Of a DNA stretch of 11,244 nt, positions 1-7,692 are shown one piece after another; the first letter of the stretch is position 1; each line of letters opens with the position of its first letter. Under the pieces are notes generated by a model. It made no database searches and had not been told where the DNA came from. It worked only from the letters and a program-made list of their open reading frames with translations. Location: positions 1 to 11,244 of the forward strand of contig JALAGK010000256.1 of the NCBI GenBank assembly GCA_022712475.1, given 5' to 3'. The translations under genes were made by a program, and so were the position numbers. This DNA is from Enterobacteriaceae bacterium. Its GTDB lineage: Bacteria; Pseudomonadota; Gammaproteobacteria; Enterobacterales; Enterobacteriaceae.

Positions 1-632
1 CTAATCAGTAGCCCGCAGACCAGCACTGCGGCAATGCGCACATCCATTTTCCAGGCCTGCTGGCGAATATCTTCTGACAGTTCGTTAGCCCAGATGTAGC
101 CTACCACCTCGCCGTGCCGTTCAATGGGGATCATGGAGTTCATGATATGACCACGCACCTGGTGGCCGGAATAGACCCGTGGTTTGCGGGTCAGCATAAC
201 TTCACGCCCTGGATGGTCGGCATTAATGGTGATACCGACATTATCCCGGTACAGAGCAGCGGGGGCATAGGTAATAATCGCCTCCAGCTCTCGGTGGTAA
301 TAGCCGACGCCAATGCCGGGAAAGGCGCTGGCAATTTTCTCGGTAACAGGGGTTAACTCGTGGTTTAACGCTGTGATGCGCTCGGCGCGCGACAGGTGTG
401 CAAAGCGCGAAAATGTATCGCCCAGTTCGACATCAAGACGGCGAATGATGCCTGAGAGCTTCTTTTCTTTTTCAGCCTGTACTGCCGCCTGGCCTTCGGT
501 TTCGACAATGTAGCCGATAGTGAGCGTAGGTATGCTGACCATGACAATCGCCATGGCTATCATCTGATTACGCAGTCGACGCGGATAGAGTCGTTTTATT
601 CGCTGCTGGAGTGCCGTTATCCCTGCGTTCAT
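1..632 (-). CDS. atoS: AtoS-like sensor histidine kinase, N-terminal part (cut by window edge)
   Basis: This is the first 210 codons of a leftward gene that runs off the window at base 1 with no stop. AtoS is the membrane kinase of the AtoS-AtoC system, which controls acetoacetate and short-chain fatty acid catabolism (atoDAEB). The reading frame matches the E. coli protein as I recall it through the stretches YPRRLRNQM, TIGYIVETEG, AFPGIG and GYIWANEL. A first membrane helix lies at about residues 24-43 and a second begins near 196, so the part seen is mostly the periplasmic sensor domain; the kinase core is outside the window. The ATG at 632-630 follows a GGGTG stretch and is the only ATG upstream of the first helix. 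The N-terminus is somewhat longer than in E. coli. The gene is divergent from rcsC, as in E. coli. Whether atoC and the ato operon follow cannot be seen. Confidence 0.87.
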   Translation of the reverse strand, partial: MNAGITALQQRIKRLYPRRLRNQMIAMAIVMVSIPTLTIGYIVETEGQAAVQAEKEKKLSGIIRRLDVELGDTFSRFAHLSRAERITALNHELTPVTEKIASAFPGIGVGYYHRELEAIITYAPAALYRDNVGITINADHPGREVMLTRKPRVYSGHQVRGHIMNSMIPIERHGEVVGYIWANELSEDIRQQAWKMDVRIAAVLVCGLLI

Positions 633-799
633 TATTCACCCTGTCCTGCAGCAAAAGGTGCCATTATGGGCTGGACAGGCTCTTGTTTCCCGGAGAGAGC
701 TCAAACTACCGGGATTTCCTGCCATTGCGAGGGATGACGTTTACGGCTACCTTATCGGCATCATTTTGTTGTCGCAGTTAACAAGGACGCGGTGCCGCT
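633..799. other. atoS/rcsC divergent intergenic region
   Basis: This 167-bp non-coding spacer must hold the promoters of both divergent genes. I see only a weak rightward candidate, TTGCGA at 725-730 and TACCTT at 748-753 with a 17-bp spacer, which I do not rely on. A 6-bp inverted repeat, TCCCGG (688-693) and CCGGGA (709-714), has no T-run after it and so is not a terminator. I recognise no regulator site. Confidence 0.5.
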
Positions 800-3655
800 T
801 TGAAATACTTTGTCTCCTTTCGCACTACGCTGAAAGTTTCGCGCTATTTATTCCGCGCACTGGCTCTGCTGCTCTGGCTTTTGATTGCCTTGTTTTCGGT
901 ATTTTATATTGCCAATGCCCTGCATGATAAAGAAGACGAAATCCGCAAGGAGTTCACTCTTAGCTACGATCAGGCACAGCGCTATATTCAGCGCACGTCT
1001 GATGTGATGAAAGAGCTAAAGTACATCGCCGAAAACCGTCTTGATAACGATAGTGGGCTGCTGCGCGGTGCTTCGGGGGATGACAACAAGATTGAAACGC
1101 CGACCTTCGTACCGCTGTTTCCTGACTCTGACTGCTCGGCATTGGGCAATTCCTGGCGCAGTTCTTTACAATCACTCTCCTGGTTCTTACGTTACTGGCG
1201 TGAGAATTTCTCAGCGGCTTACGAACTTAATCGCGTCTTCCTGATTGGGGGAGACAGCCAGTGCATGGCGGATTTTGGTCTGCGCACAATGCCGCTTGAG
1301 CGTGAAAATGCGCTTAAGTCATTACATGAGCGTATTGTTAAATACCGTGGTCAGCCGCAAAACGAACGTGCCAGCAGCTTGTTCTGGATTAATCAGGGGC
1401 CGCGGCCTGGCATCGGTTATTTTTACACGCTGACGCCGGTGTATATGGCTAATCAGCTACAGGCCATGCTCGGTATTGAGCAGACGGTACGTATGGAGAA
1501 CTTCTATACGCCAGGCAGTCTGCCGGTAGGCGTGACTATTCTTGATGAGAACGGCCATCCGTTGATTTCGCTAACGGGTGGTGAAGCCGGTAGCATGTCG
1601 GATGAGCGCTGGGGGCTTGAGCGCTCATGGTTTGGCTACACGCCGGGATTTAAGGAGTTGGTACTCAAAAAGAACCTGCCGCCATCTTCATTGAGCGTGG
1701 TCTATTCGGTGCCGGTGGATATTGTGCTGGAACGTATCCGGATGCTTATCCTCAATGCCGTGCTGCTCAATGTTCTGGTCGGCATTGTGCTCTTTACGCT
1801 TGCGCGCTTGTATGAGCGACGCATCTTTATTCCGGCGGAAAACGACGCGCAACGCCTGGAGGAACATGAGCAGTTCAACCGTAAGATAGTGGCTTCGGCC
1901 CCGGTGGGTATCTGTATTTTGCGTACCCAGGATGGCACCAATATCCTCAGTAATGAGCTTGCGCACAACTATCTCAATATGCTGACTCACGAAGACCGTC
2001 AGCGTTTGACGCAGATTATTTGCGGCCAGCAGGTTAACTTTGTCGATGTGCTGACCAGCAATAATACTAACCTGCAAATTAGCTTTGTCCATTCACGCTA
2101 TCGCAATGAAAACGTGGCGATTTGTGTGCTGGTGGACGTGAGCGCGCGCGTTAAAATGGAAGAATCTTTGCAGGACATGGCACAGGCGGCCGAGCAGGCA
2201 AGCCAGTCGAAGTCTATGTTCCTGGCAACCGTCAGCCATGAGTTGCGCACCCCGCTGTACGGCATTATCGGTAACCTCGACTTACTCCAGACCCGTGAGT
2301 TGCCTAAAGGCGTAGACCGCCTGGTGACAGCGATGAATAACTCCTCGAGCCTGCTGCTGAAAATCATTAGCGACATTCTCGATTTTTCAAAAATTGAGTC
2401 CGAGCAGCTAAAAATTGAGCCGCGTGAGTTCTCACCGCGTGAGGTGATGAGCCATATCACCGCTAACTATCTGCCGCTGGTGGTGCGCAAGCAGCTTGGG
2501 TTGTACTGCTTTATTGAGCCTGATGTTCCGCTCACCTTGCAGGGCGACCCGATGCGTTTACAGCAGGTGATTTCTAACCTGCTCAGTAATGCCATCAAAT
2601 TTACTGACGTGGGCTGTATTATCCTGCATGTCTGTGTGGATGACTGCTACTTGCGCTTTTGCGTGCGTGACACTGGCGTGGGGATCCCGGCTAAAGAAGC
2701 ACTGCGGTTATTTGACCCCTTCTTCCAGGTAGGTACCGGCGTTCAGCGTAATTTCCAGGGCACCGGGCTGGGACTGGCGATTTGTGAAAAACTGATTGGT
2801 ATGATGGACGGTGATATTGCCGTTGATACCGAGCCGGGTATGGGCAGCCAGTTTACTATTCGTATTCCGCTTTATAGCGCGCATTTTTCCACACCACAGT
2901 GCGCGCCCGAGTTGGCAGAAAAACGTTGTTGGTTGGCGGTACGCAACGCTTCGCTGTATCGCTATCTTGAGACGCTGCTTGAGCGTAGCGGCATTCGTAC
3001 CCAGCGCTACGATGGTTCTTTGCCAGATACCGACGATATCTTGCTGACTGATGATGAGAGCAGTGAGGCGTGGCTTGGGCGTGCGGTGGTGAGGTTCTGT
3101 CGCCGTCATATCGGAATGCCGCTTGAGCAGTCGCCGGGGCGTTGGGTGCATAGCGTGGCGTCACCGCATGAAGTTGTCATGCTTCTGGGAAGGATTTATC
3201 GCGTTGAGATCGCGGTGGCAGGTAGCGGCAATACATTGCCTGCGCCTGAAACTGTGTGCGAGCAAAAAGACGATATCATGGTGCTTATCGTTGACGATCA
3301 TCCCATTAACCGCCGCCTGCTGGCCGACCAGCTGTCAACGCTTGGCTATCCATGCAAGACCGCTAATGACGGTATTGATGCGCTCAACGTGTTGAGTAAA
3401 CATACGATAGATATTGTGCTGAGTGACGTTAACATGCCGAATATGGATGGTTACCGGCTCACGCAACGCATCCGCGAGCTGGGGATGACGCTACCTGTTA
3501 TTGGTGTGACGGCGAATGCGCTGGCAGAAGAGAAACAGCGCTGTATTGAGTCAGGTATGGACAGTTGTCTGTCGAAACCTGTGACGCTGGATGTGATTGC
3601 TCAAACGCTGTCGTTTTACGCTGAGAAAGTACGCGCGGAGCGTGCTAAAGGTTAG
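800..3655 (+). CDS. rcsC: Hybrid sensor histidine kinase RcsC
   Basis: RcsC is the inner-membrane hybrid kinase of the Rcs envelope-stress phosphorelay. It autophosphorylates, passes phosphate to its own receiver domain and then to RcsD, and also works as a phosphatase. The protein has 951 residues (E. coli 949). Transmembrane helices lie at about 20-42 and 312-336, enclosing a periplasmic domain. A PAS-like linker follows, then the H-box ATVSHELRTP with His-480. The ATP-binding boxes are Asn-597, DTGVGIP 624-630 and GTGLGLA 654-660. An RcsC-type linker domain spans about 700-815. The C-terminal receiver has Asp-832/833, Asp-876, Thr-904 and Lys-926. The start is TTG at 800: an in-frame TAA at 779-781 excludes any longer form, and the next ATG would remove the first helix. 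The Shine-Dalgarno is poor (AAGGA at 783-787, 12-nt spacing). The gene is convergent with rcsB. Confidence 0.97.
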   Translation: MKYFVSFRTTLKVSRYLFRALALLLWLLIALFSVFYIANALHDKEDEIRKEFTLSYDQAQRYIQRTSDVMKELKYIAENRLDNDSGLLRGASGDDNKIETPTFVPLFPDSDCSALGNSWRSSLQSLSWFLRYWRENFSAAYELNRVFLIGGDSQCMADFGLRTMPLERENALKSLHERIVKYRGQPQNERASSLFWINQGPRPGIGYFYTLTPVYMANQLQAMLGIEQTVRMENFYTPGSLPVGVTILDENGHPLISLTGGEAGSMSDERWGLERSWFGYTPGFKELVLKKNLPPSSLSVVYSVPVDIVLERIRMLILNAVLLNVLVGIVLFTLARLYERRIFIPAENDAQRLEEHEQFNRKIVASAPVGICILRTQDGTNILSNELAHNYLNMLTHEDRQRLTQIICGQQVNFVDVLTSNNTNLQISFVHSRYRNENVAICVLVDVSARVKMEESLQDMAQAAEQASQSKSMFLATVSHELRTPLYGIIGNLDLLQTRELPKGVDRLVTAMNNSSSLLLKIISDILDFSKIESEQLKIEPREFSPREVMSHITANYLPLVVRKQLGLYCFIEPDVPLTLQGDPMRLQQVISNLLSNAIKFTDVGCIILHVCVDDCYLRFCVRDTGVGIPAKEALRLFDPFFQVGTGVQRNFQGTGLGLAICEKLIGMMDGDIAVDTEPGMGSQFTIRIPLYSAHFSTPQCAPELAEKRCWLAVRNASLYRYLETLLERSGIRTQRYDGSLPDTDDILLTDDESSEAWLGRAVVRFCRRHIGMPLEQSPGRWVHSVASPHEVVMLLGRIYRVEIAVAGSGNTLPAPETVCEQKDDIMVLIVDDHPINRRLLADQLSTLGYPCKTANDGIDALNVLSKHTIDIVLSDVNMPNMDGYRLTQRIRELGMTLPVIGVTANALAEEKQRCIESGMDSCLSKPVTLDVIAQTLSFYAEKVRAERAKG

Positions 3656-3763
3656 TACGCAGGCGTCTCATGCGGCGCGAGTGTTAGCGTACAGTAAAGC
3701 GCAGAGGGGAAGGTGGCGGCAATAAAAAAGCCCTCCGCAGAGGGCCTTATCGCACAGAAGGGA
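3656..3763. other. rcsC/rcsB convergent spacer
   Basis: This 108-bp region lies between the stop codons of the converging rcsC and rcsB. Its right part holds the rcsB terminator, listed separately. The left part (3656-3720) contains a short inverted repeat, GTACGC 3655-3660 with GCGTAC 3687-3692, but no T-run, so I see no clear dedicated rcsC terminator. No gene is supported. Confidence 0.6.
3724..3745 (-). terminator. Rho-independent terminator of rcsDB
   Basis: On the minus strand a perfect 6-bp G+C-rich stem (GCCCTC/GAGGGC, 3745-3740 with 3735-3730) and a 4-nt loop are followed by six T (3729-3724). It lies 18 bp beyond the rcsB stop. Read in the rcsC direction it is followed by CTTAT rather than a T-run, so termination of rcsC there would be weaker. 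Confidence 0.9.
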
Positions 3764-4414
3764 TTACTCTTTATCCACCGGCGTCAGGCTGACGGAGGAG
3801 AGATAGTTGAGCAGGGCGATATCGTTATCCACGCCGAGTTTCATCATTGCTGATTTCTTCTGGCTGCTGATGGTTTTAATGCTGCGGTTGAGCTTGCGCG
3901 CAATCTCCGTGACCAGGAAGCCTTCAGCAAACAGGCGCAACACTTCACTTTCCTTTGGTGACAGACGCTTATCGCCATAGCCACCCGCGCTGATTTTCTC
4001 CAGCAAGCGAGAAACGCTTTCCGGGGTGAATTTTTTGCCTTTCTGCAGGGCAGCCAACGCTTTTGGCAGGTCGGTTGGTGCACCTTGCTTAAGCACAATT
4101 CCTTCGATGTCGAGATCCAGCACGGCGCTAAGAATGGCCGGGTTATTGTTCATCGTCAGTACGATTATCGACAGATTCGGGAAATGACGCTTGATGTATT
4201 TGATGAGCGTAATTCCGTCACCGTACTTATCGCCAGGCATAGACAGATCGGTAATAAGCACATGGGCATCGAGTTTCGGCAGGTTGTTGATTAAGGCTGT
4301 AGAGTCTTCATACTCACCGACAACGTTAACCCACTCGATCTGCTCAAGAGACTTACGAATGCCGAACAGCACGATAGGATGATCGTCGGCAATAATTACG
4401 TTCATGTTGTTCAT
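3764..4414 (-). CDS. rcsB: Response regulator RcsB
   Basis: RcsB is the DNA-binding output of the Rcs phosphorelay. It acts as a homodimer or with partners such as RcsA on capsule, motility, rprA and cell-division genes. The protein has 216 residues, the exact family length, and differs from the E. coli sequence as I recall it at only a handful of positions. The N-terminal receiver shows Asp-10/11, the phosphoacceptor Asp-56 in LITDLSMPG, and a conserved Lys in the VLKQGAP stretch. The C-terminal LuxR/FixJ helix-turn-helix is at about 148-210, with the motif LSPKESEVLRLFAEG. The ATG at 4414-4412 is preceded by AAGG (4428-4425) at 10-nt spacing. That ribosome site lies in the 15-bp gap after the rcsD stop, so the two genes form an operon. 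E. coli also has an rcsB promoter inside rcsD, which I cannot identify here. Confidence 0.99.
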   Translation of the reverse strand: MNNMNVIIADDHPIVLFGIRKSLEQIEWVNVVGEYEDSTALINNLPKLDAHVLITDLSMPGDKYGDGITLIKYIKRHFPNLSIIVLTMNNNPAILSAVLDLDIEGIVLKQGAPTDLPKALAALQKGKKFTPESVSRLLEKISAGGYGDKRLSPKESEVLRLFAEGFLVTEIARKLNRSIKTISSQKKSAMMKLGVDNDIALLNYLSSVSLTPVDKE

Positions 4415-4429
4415 TTTTTGGCTACCTTG

Positions 4430-7126
4430 CTACAGCAGTTTTTGGACGTATTCGTCAATTCTGCTGATATATTTTTCTACGGTTGGGGCATCTTTCTCAC
4501 GAATATGATGCTCCAGCGTTTCGCATAGTTGCTTGCCGGGTACCAGATTCAGCATGGCAAACACCCCCTTAAGGCGGTGAGCCGTCTGTGCCAGCGAAGC
4601 AAAGTCGTGACTTGCTGACTCAGTATACAATTTCTTCACATCATCCGGTACTGTATCGACAAAGAGCGAGTAATAACCGCTGGCATGGAGCTGTACGCTT
4701 TCATCGTTCGCAGCTGTTATCTCCACGGCGGTGTCCTGGGCCAGTTGTTCTTCTATGAGTTGTAGCACTGCCTCCTGCATTGCATAACTGATATTAAAAT
4801 TGACACGATACTGGCCAGGGCTCAGTTTGCGTACACCTTGCTCATCATCGCTTAAAAGCAATCCGGAAGCAGTAAGATTTGACGGATTATCTGTCAAAAA
4901 AATATCAAACTCTTGACTAATTGCGCGCTCATCCGGCGTGATGCAATTCGCTCCCCAGTTTTCCAGTTGCCGGGTAACGATATGTCGCACCTCGTTAGAC
5001 GTAATGTCTACCATGGCTACCACATCCTCCAACAACCTTTCGTGCGACTCCGGTTCATCCTCTGGTGCGCGTGTCAGCGCCTGCGTTAGCGGCATTTTGA
5101 TATGCACACTATAGCGAGTACCTAAATCAGTATGGGATTTAATATTTAAATGACCGCCCATACGTCGTGCCAGACGGTCGCACAGCCAGAAGGTTAACCC
5201 ATTAGCACGGTCATAGTCGTCTTCACTGGTGGCGTTGAGAAAGGGGAAGTGAAGATTGTCGATTTCGCTGTTGCCAATACCGCTGCCAGTGTCCATGACG
5301 CGCAACAACAGGCGGTCCGGCTCGCTTTCCTCGGCGCTGATATCAAGCGTAATTTTGCCAATCTGGGTAGTGATGACCGAATACTGCACCAGCATCAAAA
5401 GGATACGGCGTAGTGCTTCTTTGTCGCCAAAGCGCTCATCGCCCGGCGGCAGGTTGTTATTGATGAGCAACTGCAGACCTTTGCGTTTAATCGCGGGCAA
5501 GACCTGTGGAACGACTTCATCAATCAGCGACTGCAGGACGAGGTTTTCGCTTTGGTTTTTCCAGGCATCGGTCTCAAGTGCGTTAAGCAGTTCAATCTCA
5601 TCGACCAGCCGCACGATATTTTGCGCTTCATCCAGTACGGCCCGGTTTTCCTGAACGTCCAGATGATGAATACGGGCCATCAGGCGTTGTGCCGGGTCTT
5701 TGAGGGCAGCACCGATGTTTTCCATAAAAGCCGCGCGGCCCTGTTGGTTTTTCTCAAACAGTTTCTGTGCCTGACGTAGCTTCTTGTTTACCAGGATTTC
5801 ACGGTCCTGATCGCGTATGACAAAAATTTGTGCACGTGGGGTAACCTGGCTACTAAACTGACGGATTTCATAGATTTCGTTATCTACGGTCGCCTGAATC
5901 ACGCCCTGGTGTTGCTCGGCCAGTGAGGCTATGTTTTGCAGATTAAGGTGCGGCAACAGATGGTCAGCAATCGGATTACTGATAATAGTTCTGCGTGATG
6001 CCGGATCGTGTACCAGCAGACCGAGCGGCAGCAGTGAAACAATTTCTTCATTCAGCGCACGCAGCTTTTGTAGTTCATTGCTGACCGGACCGGGTTCTGT
6101 TGTACGCGGTGTGGTGGTGTGGCGAAAGGTGGAATAACCAAACAGCGCCAGCGCCAGCAAGCCAATATTGAGCAACAGCGGTAGCAGAATGTTTTGCAGC
6201 GTATCTGCCAGCAGCACTCCAAACGGTACCTGCCACACCAGCTGTAATTCGGTGCTGTTAACCGGTGTACGAATCTCAATGCGGGCGCCATTAAAAAGTA
6301 CTTTCACCCGGTCCTGTAGATCGTTGTCGCTGGCGGATGGATTTTGTGGCGTGTCTTCACTCTCAAGGCGGAAGTTATCCAGCGCCATATCGGGCGGGAT
6401 CAAATCGTTAATTGGCAGATCGAAAGCCACCACTGTTGCCAGATGGCCCGGTTGGTTAAACGTAGTGCGCAGGGTGAAATAGTAGCCGTTTTGCCAGTTC
6501 AGACGGCGCAGTGGTGAGAAGCTTTCGCGCTCGTCCAGCGCATTTGCCTGTTGCAGCATTTCGGCACGCCGTGAGTCAACGATGCTGGTGACGCTTGATT
6601 CTTTAAATCCGGCCGACAAGTCCTTCAATGGCAGTGTGGACACCAGTAGTGTACTGTTGTCCTGCCCGTTGAGGTAATACATTGACCAGGGAATACTTTC
6701 TGCGCCCCACAGCGTATCGAGATAGGCAGAGATACGCTGTGTCATTTCCAGCGTTGAGCTGTCGTGAGAGCCAAAAATCAATGCTTCCGTTTTACGCCGC
6801 GGTTTTTCCAGATAATAAACATCCTGGCGCAGGCGCGTTTCCTGCAATCCGCTGTCTGCGCCCAGTCCGGGAGATGGCGTTGCCGCAACATTGTCATAAA
6901 TCTGCCAGGTCGCGTAGCGATAAGTGTCTACGCGTTTATGCAGCATCTGAGCGATATCCACTATCTGGTAGCTTTTGTCTTTGAGCCAGGCATTGACGCC
7001 GCTTTGCACCATTACGCCCATCATCACCAACAGCACGACGATAAGCAGTAAAAAGAAGCGAGTGATGCTACCAGGCATCAGCGAAAACTTGTTGGGGTTT
7101 GGGCTCATAGCGTCTGACTGACTCAT
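4430..7126 (-). CDS. rcsD: Phosphotransfer intermediate RcsD
   Basis: RcsD is the inner-membrane histidine phosphotransfer protein that carries phosphate between RcsC Asp-876 and RcsB Asp-56. The protein has 898 residues (E. coli 890). Helices lie at about 21-42 and 309-332, enclosing a periplasmic domain. A kinase-like region follows without the phosphorylatable H-box histidine: the corresponding stretch reads KNQQGRAAFMENIG. Then come an RcsB-binding (ABL) domain and the C-terminal HPt domain, with the motif QTAHRLKGVFAM and active His-850 (His-842 in E. coli, the same distance from the C-terminus). The start is uncertain. For the ATG at 7126-7124 the ribosome site AAAGGA touches the start codon, while the next ATG (7108-7106, giving 892 residues) has no evident site. 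I keep 7126. A leader ORF ends in an ATGA overlap with this start (see findings). The region at about 255-275 is the least conserved. Confidence 0.97.
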   Translation of the reverse strand: MSQSDAMSPNPNKFSLMPGSITRFFLLLIVVLLVMMGVMVQSGVNAWLKDKSYQIVDIAQMLHKRVDTYRYATWQIYDNVAATPSPGLGADSGLQETRLRQDVYYLEKPRRKTEALIFGSHDSSTLEMTQRISAYLDTLWGAESIPWSMYYLNGQDNSTLLVSTLPLKDLSAGFKESSVTSIVDSRRAEMLQQANALDERESFSPLRRLNWQNGYYFTLRTTFNQPGHLATVVAFDLPINDLIPPDMALDNFRLESEDTPQNPSASDNDLQDRVKVLFNGARIEIRTPVNSTELQLVWQVPFGVLLADTLQNILLPLLLNIGLLALALFGYSTFRHTTTPRTTEPGPVSNELQKLRALNEEIVSLLPLGLLVHDPASRRTIISNPIADHLLPHLNLQNIASLAEQHQGVIQATVDNEIYEIRQFSSQVTPRAQIFVIRDQDREILVNKKLRQAQKLFEKNQQGRAAFMENIGAALKDPAQRLMARIHHLDVQENRAVLDEAQNIVRLVDEIELLNALETDAWKNQSENLVLQSLIDEVVPQVLPAIKRKGLQLLINNNLPPGDERFGDKEALRRILLMLVQYSVITTQIGKITLDISAEESEPDRLLLRVMDTGSGIGNSEIDNLHFPFLNATSEDDYDRANGLTFWLCDRLARRMGGHLNIKSHTDLGTRYSVHIKMPLTQALTRAPEDEPESHERLLEDVVAMVDITSNEVRHIVTRQLENWGANCITPDERAISQEFDIFLTDNPSNLTASGLLLSDDEQGVRKLSPGQYRVNFNISYAMQEAVLQLIEEQLAQDTAVEITAANDESVQLHASGYYSLFVDTVPDDVKKLYTESASHDFASLAQTAHRLKGVFAMLNLVPGKQLCETLEHHIREKDAPTVEKYISRIDEYVQKLL

Positions 7127-7215
7127 TCCTTTCTCACCCGGTGGCTCCCGGATAGTGGCCGTTGCGGTTTATGCATTTGACTGGCAAGCATACCGGGTAA
7201 TGGGGCTGGCTTCAT
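7123..7215 (-). other. Possible 30-codon leader ORF overlapping the rcsD start
   Basis: An ATG at 7215-7213, with AGG four bases upstream, opens a 30-codon frame ending in TGA at 7125-7123. That stop overlaps the rcsD ATG as ATGA. The peptide begins MKPAPLPGML and ends GSHRVRKE, is basic and proline-rich, and resembles nothing I know. The frame stays open further upstream to a TTG at 7347. Because the rcsD ribosome site touches its start codon, translation arriving from this ORF could help initiation there. The ORF may equally be chance. Confidence 0.25.
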
Positions 7216-7480
7216 CGCGCCTGCGCGCGTGACATAGATAAGTTTTGTAGTGATATTGGTGGATATAAAAATAAGAGTCACAGAATAAACGCCAGCCTTG
7301 CGTCTGAAAGAGATAAAAGGAAAATGAGTAATAACCCAAGGAAACAATTAGCAGAGCTAGTGTAGACGAATTTCTTATATCTGCAAAAAATGCGTCAGGG
7401 AATTAATGTTGAACTGCTATTTATGAGAGGTGGTCGCAAAAAGTAATTAAAGATAGGTAAAGAAAGCAGGCTATAGAAAT
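7127..7480 (-). other. Non-coding region upstream of rcsD (leader and promoter DNA)
   Basis: This 354-bp region lies between the rcsD start and the 3' end of micF. It is AT-rich in its right half. It holds the possible leader ORF and one candidate promoter, both listed separately. It also has a short G+C-rich hairpin near 7216-7227 (CGCG stem, CCTG loop). I see no tRNA, repeat family or protein of known type. Confidence 0.6.
7359..7387 (-). promoter_or_regulatory. Candidate rcsDB promoter
   Basis: On the minus strand TTTGCA (7387-7382) and TACACT (7364-7359) are 17 bp apart. Each matches four of six consensus bases of the sigma-70 -35 and -10 elements. Transcription would begin near 7352 and give a leader of about 225 nt. 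This is a motif-based guess without experimental support. Confidence 0.3.
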
Positions 7481-7505
7481 AAAAAAACCGGATGCAAGCA
7501 TCCGG
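7481..7505 (-). terminator. micF intrinsic terminator
   Basis: On the minus strand the 18-nt perfect palindrome at 7505-7488 folds as a 7-bp CCGGATG/CATCCGG stem with a CTTG loop. Seven T (7487-7481) follow directly. It forms the 3' end of MicF. Confidence 0.95.
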
Positions 7506-7572
7506 CCAAAATAGGGGTAAAACGAACATTCAGGGTAGAATGACGGTAATAAATAAAGTTAATGATGATAGC
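7481..7572 (-). ncRNA. micF: MicF antisense small RNA
   Basis: MicF is the Hfq-dependent trans-acting RNA that base-pairs with the ompF ribosome-binding region and lowers OmpF synthesis. Read leftward, the sequence starts GCTATCATCATTAACTTT (from 7572), identical to the E. coli 5' end as I recall it, which is the part that pairs with ompF. It continues through the conserved TTTATTTATTACCGTCATTC and CCCCTATTT blocks. It ends in a hairpin (7505-7488, CCGGATG stem) followed by seven T (7487-7481). The length of about 92 nt matches the 93-nt E. coli RNA. The middle (about 7523-7535) differs from E. coli, and the terminator stem here is perfect. The position, divergent from and upstream of ompC, is the canonical one. 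Confidence 0.97.
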
Positions 7573-7579
7573 AAGAGTA

Positions 7580-7585
7580 ATTCTA
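7580..7585 (-). promoter_or_regulatory. micF promoter -10 element
   Basis: TAGAAT on the minus strand lies 7 nt upstream of the inferred MicF 5' end (7572). At 17-bp spacing the -35 position (7608-7603) reads AAACCA, a poor match. This fits a promoter that needs an activator; the mar/sox/rob box overlaps this position. Confidence 0.75.
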
Positions 7586-7589
7586 TAAG

Positions 7590-7641
7590 CATATTGCTGG
7601 GCTGGTTTGACAATCAGTGCTACGCCAGGCGTGGCAATATG
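7590..7641. repeat. 8-bp inverted repeat flanking the micF marbox
   Basis: CATATTGC (7590-7597) and GCAATATG (7634-7641) are perfect inverted copies 36 bp apart and enclose the whole marbox. A weaker inner pair, CTGG (7602-7605) and CCAG (7625-7628), lies between them. Its function is unknown to me. Confidence 0.5.
7605..7623 (-). promoter_or_regulatory. MarA/SoxS/Rob binding site (marbox) of micF
   Basis: The minus strand GTAGCACTGATTGTCAAAC fits the degenerate consensus AYnGCACnnWnnRYYAAAY at every specified position except the first. It overlaps the -35 position of the micF promoter, the usual class II activator arrangement. In E. coli, MarA, SoxS and Rob activate micF, which is how oxidative and antibiotic stress lower OmpF. 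Assignment is by motif and position. Confidence 0.85.
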
Positions 7642-7692
7642 TTTTACATACCGCATTACCGATTTAATCATCTTGACAATTTATGCGCTTAT

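Noticed and set aside
688..714. Inverted repeat TCCCGG/CCGGGA between atoS and rcsC as an operator or terminator.
   Set aside because: It is only 6 bp with a 15-bp spacer and no T-run; repeats this short are common by chance.
658..927. An 89-codon plus-strand frame overlapping the rcsC start.
   Set aside because: It overlaps the conserved first helix of RcsC in another frame, has no recognisable product, and no good ribosome site.
1688..2092. A 134-codon open frame on the minus strand inside rcsC, plus several smaller ones (e.g. 2098-2460, 2708-3151).
   Set aside because: They are antisense to a strongly conserved gene, have no ribosome site or family resemblance, and are expected as shadows of its codon bias.
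3655..3692. Inverted pair GTACGC/GCGTAC after rcsC as a REP element or rcsC terminator.
   Set aside because: It does not have the REP consensus layout and is not followed by T residues.
5552..6482. Several plus-strand frames of 68-104 codons within rcsD.
   Set aside because: They are antisense to a well-supported gene and show low-complexity, biased composition typical of shadows.
7204..7297. Inverted pair GGCTGGC (7204-7210) and GCCAGCC (7291-7297) in the rcsD leader.
   Set aside because: The arms are 80 bp apart and short; no known element and no supporting structure.
7368..7377. TAAGAAATTC (minus strand) upstream of rcsD, resembling the RcsAB box TAAGAATATTCCTA, which would suggest autoregulation.
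   Set aside because: It matches only if one base is deleted, and the downstream half fails; too weak without a scored matrix search.
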